Part shown: piece after piece, positions 51,952 to 55,891 of the stretch
How positions within the stretch are numbered: position 1 is the first letter of the stretch
Layout of the letters: every line of letters starts with the position of its first letter
Origin: Hymenobacter telluris
Lineage (GTDB): Bacteria; Bacteroidota; Bacteroidia; Cytophagales; Hymenobacteraceae
Direction: 5' to 3'
DNA length: 55,891 nucleotides
NCBI RefSeq assembly: GCF_017313265.1
Contig: NZ_JAFLQZ010000025.1
Span: forward strand, 1-55,891
The notes under the pieces: generated by a model
What the model was told of the DNA's origin: nothing
The model's database searches: none
The model's input: only the letters and a program-made list of their open reading frames with translations
Translations under genes and position numbers: made by a program

Positions 51952-53358
51952 CTAGTTCAGGTGTTTAACATATTGCCCATCGCCGCTGTCACTCTTCTTT
52001 TCTAGCATGTTCACCTTTTCGTAATAGTCAATCAAATGGGTCCAGGATATGCCGTCCAGAAATATGCCCCGGTCTTCAAACTCCTTTCGGAGGTCTTTCA
52101 AGCGAACTTTGTCCTGGGCCCCAATGCTCAGGGTAGTGAGGAAGAGTACGTCTGCGTGCTTGAGGCTTAAGGAATAACCATTTGGTCCTCTTTTCTTGCC
52201 GAAATTGAATTTGGCAAACTGAACGAACAGGTGTTTATAAGCCCTCAGCTGGCGTTTCTTTGTCGTTGTGAACTGATACTCGATGGATTTCCAAAGGGTA
52301 TTGATTGCCCTTTGAACTGGCATCCTCTCAGCATCATTATGACTCAGCGGTAGATTAGCCCACTCCACCTGGGGGTTCTTCTCTTTATAGAATACAGTAA
52401 CTTGGTCGATGGTATTAGCCAGCTGCCGATGATCAGCATCGGCTGACTGTTTCACAAATGACTCTATTTCATTATAGCCGGTACGTGCAATTGGTAGGTT
52501 GATGTAACTGAGAAGCTCAAAGGTGTTGGCATGTATAAACATTGAGTCCAACATGGCGTCAAACAACTTCCAGCCATTATTAGAGGCAGGACGAGAAGCC
52601 TGAAGCTTCTCCCAATCCAGCGAGAAAAATATTATTGGCTTTTTAGCTTGAGCGATAAAAGAATTTAGCTCTAAACTTAAATCTGTTACAGATCGAAAAA
52701 AATAAAATTTTATCAACGTCGGAAAATACTCGACAAATTTATATTTATGGTTGTTAGCTATTAAAAAATTAAAATCATCCTTAAATTTTGCTTTGATAGT
52801 TTCCGAGGGCATGTAAAAATGCTCATCTTCTTTCAATTCCTGGACTGTAGGAGGGAAGGATGTGGAAAGCAGTTTGTAAAGCAGGTTCTGAGGCTCGCCT
52901 TTCGCCATGGTTCGAAACGCTGCCTTCAGCTCATCGTCAAATAGCAGAGAGGTGATGTACCTTGCTATATTTGTAAGTGCCTCGATTGGGTATGCAAAAT
53001 TCAAATAAGCATACACTTCGGTGTCATATGCATACAGTCGGCCACTGTCATCAAATGCGACTTTTTCTATTATGTCGGTCAAGGCCGCAGGGTTCGAGGC
53101 ACTAGCCTTTAAACAAGCCTGCTGAATAAACTCAGCTTTGTTGAAATTGGTTTTATGCGAAAGCGCAGCGCATTCGCGGTAGCAAGCAGCTGCTATTCCT
53201 CCAAAGTCTACTAAGTCATATTCCATTTTAAAGACTTTGGCGTCATTGGCAGCAAATGGAAAAAGCTTTGCTCGTTTGCCGGTATTGTGCTTGAATGTGC
53301 CCTCTTTCGCGAGCATATTTTTCTTGACCCCTTCCAGGTCGAATGAGATACTTGACAT
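51952..53358 (-). CDS. dptG: Phosphorothioation-dependent restriction protein DptG
   Basis: A 468-aa protein, using the ATG at 53358 that follows the dptF stop by one base; the in-frame start at 53391 lies in dptF. It is helical and has no clear catalytic motif (PIIFFSLDWEKLQASRPASN, TLWKSIEYQFTTTKKRQLRA). Identification as DptG depends on its order between dptF and dptH and its size, which are the family standard. Role: structural or regulatory subunit of the restriction complex. Confidence 0.85.
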   Translation of the reverse strand: MSSISFDLEGVKKNMLAKEGTFKHNTGKRAKLFPFAANDAKVFKMEYDLVDFGGIAAACYRECAALSHKTNFNKAEFIQQACLKASASNPAALTDIIEKVAFDDSGRLYAYDTEVYAYLNFAYPIEALTNIARYITSLLFDDELKAAFRTMAKGEPQNLLYKLLSTSFPPTVQELKEDEHFYMPSETIKAKFKDDFNFLIANNHKYKFVEYFPTLIKFYFFRSVTDLSLELNSFIAQAKKPIIFFSLDWEKLQASRPASNNGWKLFDAMLDSMFIHANTFELLSYINLPIARTGYNEIESFVKQSADADHRQLANTIDQVTVFYKEKNPQVEWANLPLSHNDAERMPVQRAINTLWKSIEYQFTTTKKRQLRAYKHLFVQFAKFNFGKKRGPNGYSLSLKHADVLFLTTLSIGAQDKVRLKDLRKEFEDRGIFLDGISWTHLIDYYEKVNMLEKKSDSGDGQYVKHLN

Positions 53359-53359
53359 A

Positions 53360-55090
53360 TTATTCGAATTGGAAGGTATCAAAGCCTGCATCGTATTTCA
53401 GAGTGTGCGTTTCTTGTATTTGTCCCTGGTAAACCTGTATGGTTAAGTCCTTAGTCGAAGATTGATGATTGCTAATACGGTCCACAAAGGTTGAAAAATC
53501 AAGATGTTCTCGTTTGTCTACTAAGTTGACACGGTAGCCCTTGTTCATATCCACGGCAAGCTTATAAAGGTTATAGTCTACTGTTGTATCGAAAACCGTA
53601 GAATCATTTTTTATTTTAAACGAAATAGGGGCAAATTTTACGAATCGGTATATTGATGGTGTGCTGTTTTGACTTTGAACAGCAGGGCTGAACTCCAAAA
53701 CGAGCTCGTGAGTAATCTTATAGGCCGTTTGGTCTTTACCCACGCCAATATTCACTGACTTGCCACTATCCTTGGTTGTCCCATTCCAACGGTAAATAGC
53801 ATTCATCATGTTGTTGTAAAGCGGCTTAAGACCTGCTTTATCTCCAGAATGGTAGCTGAATAGTATTCGAGTGTATTCTGTGAAACTCTCATTCTTGTCA
53901 ATCAAGTCTGTATTGCTTTGCAATAGGTAGTTGAGCCGGACAAATAGCTTGACACGCTCTTGTACATCAACAGTCTCTATCGAAGCGGATAATTGTGAAT
54001 GCCCTTGAACTAAGCCTTCATTGATAAAGTGCTTGAGCGGAGCCCGGGTCTTTCCTAACGTGGTTATTAATTTATCAAGCTCTTCATTTCCCTCTTTTAT
54101 CGGGTCGTACTTGCTTATAAGCTTTAGTATATTTGAAGTGCCAGCGTTGTCGAAAAGGAGGGATGGTAATATGTCGTAATGGAACTGGTGTTTTCCAGTG
54201 CCATCATCTAATAAGTCGATTACTTTGTCATAAGGAAGATTAGCAAATCTGGGCGCGACGAGAATATCATAAATCCAATTCAACAGTTGCCTGATTGAGA
54301 TGATAACTTTATCCTTTACAAGGATGAATATTATTAACTTCGAAAGTGATTCTTGAACTTTCTTATCAGAAATTAAATCGTAATTGTATTTAATTGGGCA
54401 GTTATCAAGATTCTGGTTTTCGGCATACGTTTCCTGGTAAGCATTGTAAAATGGATTATTTTTGCTTGGTTTTGTTATCTTCTCCAGTAATTCCAATAAG
54501 ATGTCAGCCTTGGCTCCTTCTTTAGTTAAGGAGAAAATATGGTAATCAGCAAGGTTTATAAAACTGAAATAGTCACTTTCTATTTCTGCTACCGCCCCAC
54601 CCTCCTCCATAATATTATTCTTCTCGATATACTCGCCCAGTATGGTGAAAAGATCTCCTTTTGCAGCCAGGAAGTTAGCTAAGGTGCCTAGGTTTATCGC
54701 GACTATCGTCTTTGAGGTATTTGAGGTATCCGCGAGCTGTGCGTCGTTGAAAGGAGCCAGGACCTCAGAAAGCGTTTCGATATAGGTCTTGTTAATGTCA
54801 TTGCTCTCTGTGGCATCATTGTGCAAGGTGTACCTGCCAAGTTCCGCAGCATGGGCTTCCCACATTTTAGACATGAGGTGTGACTTGCCATCACCAACAT
54901 TGCCGATGACGAATATTAACCTAGGCTTGCTTTGGGCACTTCCTAGGGATATAATTGAACTCAGCCGCTCTTCCACGCTACGTTTGACGTGCAAGTAGTT
55001 TTTCAAAGCCCCGGTAGTGGCACTATCGCCGTTTACTATGGCGTCTTTTGATGAAATACGAAGGGTATCAAGTAGACTTTTCAGGCTCAT
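53360..55090 (-). CDS. dptF: Phosphorothioation-dependent restriction ATPase DptF
   Basis: A 576-aa protein. A P-loop, FVIGNVGDGKSHLM, has Walker A at about residues 63-70. IVAINLGTLANFLAAKGD and similar strands follow, as in STAND/AAA-like ATPases of the DptF family. It is the first gene of the leftward dptF-G-H operon, and its stop is 1 nt before dptG. The 160-bp gap to the divergent gene at 55252 contains the promoter region. Known family role: component of the DndFGH/DptFGH restriction complex that acts on unmodified DNA. Confidence 0.9.
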   Translation of the reverse strand: MSLKSLLDTLRISSKDAIVNGDSATTGALKNYLHVKRSVEERLSSIISLGSAQSKPRLIFVIGNVGDGKSHLMSKMWEAHAAELGRYTLHNDATESNDINKTYIETLSEVLAPFNDAQLADTSNTSKTIVAINLGTLANFLAAKGDLFTILGEYIEKNNIMEEGGAVAEIESDYFSFINLADYHIFSLTKEGAKADILLELLEKITKPSKNNPFYNAYQETYAENQNLDNCPIKYNYDLISDKKVQESLSKLIIFILVKDKVIISIRQLLNWIYDILVAPRFANLPYDKVIDLLDDGTGKHQFHYDILPSLLFDNAGTSNILKLISKYDPIKEGNEELDKLITTLGKTRAPLKHFINEGLVQGHSQLSASIETVDVQERVKLFVRLNYLLQSNTDLIDKNESFTEYTRILFSYHSGDKAGLKPLYNNMMNAIYRWNGTTKDSGKSVNIGVGKDQTAYKITHELVLEFSPAVQSQNSTPSIYRFVKFAPISFKIKNDSTVFDTTVDYNLYKLAVDMNKGYRVNLVDKREHLDFSTFVDRISNHQSSTKDLTIQVYQGQIQETHTLKYDAGFDTFQFE

Positions 55091-55251
55091 ATATAGATGG
55101 CAAGGGTAACGAGTCTGCTGCAGAAGAGCAGCTTAGGGTAGTAATACCCTTTCTGATTGCGTCGTAGATGTGTATGTTAAGCTATACCTTTTGCTTTCAG
55201 GCTTACTTAAACTAGCTAAAGGTAGGCTGAAACCGAACTTGGACAAATAAG

Positions 55252-55827
55252 ATGTTTGACATACCGCTACCTGAAGATGCCCGATTAGACATAGCGAAAC
55301 TCACCGCTGTTTTCGGGGATACTACTAACTCATATAAGTTTTACTGGTTGCTTGCCATACTTGAGAGCTTAGAAATCAGCTCTAATAACCGCGTCACTTT
55401 GCGTGAGCTGTCTCTCCTAATGATGGCAGGTGTGTGGTATCCACTCGATTATTTCAAACTCTCCTTCGGTAAGCAGGACGGATTTAAGCCTATAGCCGAT
55501 ACCATCTCAAGTTATTTAACCGTTGATAACCGGCCTACTGCACCAAGCCTTTTGGCTCAACTCAAGCTATCACTTTCATCCACGGAGTTAGAAATGCTTT
55601 ACAAGCAAGTGGGAGAGTTGCTCCGGTGGGTACCTTACCGATTCATTCGCCCTTTCTTTGCTTCAGAGACGCGAGGACTGCCTGAGCATAAGGTCAACGG
55701 CCGAATAGCTGAATTAGCTGCCACAAGTGCCCGCGCTCCATACCGACTTACAAACGGTGCAATTGAGATACATGATGCTTGGGCTGATTACCTCCGAAGC
55801 CATAGTTCAATCCTTGGGGTGGTCTAG
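55252..55827 (+). CDS. Conserved protein, probably truncated HNH-type
   Basis: A 191-aa protein, divergent from dptF. NSYKFYWLLAILESLEISSN, then LLMMAGVWYPLDYFKLSFGK, resembles the N-terminal region of defence-linked proteins that carry an HNH domain further downstream. That assignment comes from recollection of the pattern. Here the frame stops at GVV-TAG shortly after the segment AIEIHDAWADYLRSH, and I see no continuation in the 64 bases left. It could be intact and short, or truncated by a nonsense or frameshift change. Confidence 0.5.
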   Translation: MFDIPLPEDARLDIAKLTAVFGDTTNSYKFYWLLAILESLEISSNNRVTLRELSLLMMAGVWYPLDYFKLSFGKQDGFKPIADTISSYLTVDNRPTAPSLLAQLKLSLSSTELEMLYKQVGELLRWVPYRFIRPFFASETRGLPEHKVNGRIAELAATSARAPYRLTNGAIEIHDAWADYLRSHSSILGVV

Positions 55828-55891
55828 TGGAAACGGACAGGGAGCTAAGGTAGGTGTTGGAACAGGTCAGCTTCAAATTGATGGGGCGAGC

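Overview
The window looks like an accessory, probably plasmid-borne or plasmid-derived, region of a Hymenobacter-like member of the Bacteroidota. The basis is protein flavour (Hymenobacter-type HTH, sigma-70 and FtsZ remnants), an almost complete absence of Shine-Dalgarno sequences before start codons, a Bacteroidota-type TAnnTTTG promoter box upstream of dndC, and an IS1-family element. I see no rRNA, tRNA or CRISPR array. The genus is an inference and no database was searched.

Layout. 1-11.5 kb is plasmid-like and decayed. It holds a dead serine recombinase, a HipB/HipA toxin-antitoxin pair, a ParA partition operon with tandem repeats and a 52-bp perfect palindrome upstream, a three-gene hypothetical operon with a 36-bp palindrome, a 55-aa ribbon-helix-helix-like protein preceded by a 32-bp palindrome, several gene remnants, and a self-inhibited Fic enzyme. 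From 11.6 to 23.0 kb, a block bounded by two almost identical dif-like inverted repeats carries the most interesting module. It is a leftward operon with a small ExoX-C-like protein, a predicted retron ncRNA, a retron reverse transcriptase, a HEPN-motif protein, a RecD/Pif1-like helicase and a TPR/OB-fold protein. A divergent WYL regulator adjoins it, and two identical 21-bp inverted repeats look like its operators. A PD-(D/E)XK nuclease and a recently inserted IS1-family element complete the block.

From 23.4 to 31 kb there is an Hsp70-like operon, convergent with a zinc-ribbon/TPR-like membrane protein, followed by an SF2 helicase-HNH fusion. From 31 to 36 kb there is a split GmrSD-like (DUF262) pair with its own WYL regulator. 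From 36.1 to 37 kb lie sigma-70 and FtsZ remnants, then a GIY-YIG nuclease. From 38.3 to 55.1 kb sits a complete DNA phosphorothioation system: dndC, dndD, a DndE-ATPase fusion, a small membrane protein, dndB and convergent dndA for modification, then dptF-dptG-dptH in a convergent leftward operon for restriction. A probably truncated protein is transcribed divergently from dptF at the right edge.

Functionally this is a layered defence island: retron/HEPN, a nuclease, Hsp70-linked genes, helicase-HNH, a type IV-like restriction pair, and Dnd/Dpt. The best candidate for an undescribed system is the WYL-controlled retron operon. It combines a HEPN-type candidate effector, AT-rich against GC-rich neighbours, with a helicase/TPR pair. 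It rests on visible RT and HEPN motifs and a 13-bp a1/a2-like inverted repeat, but its activity is inference.
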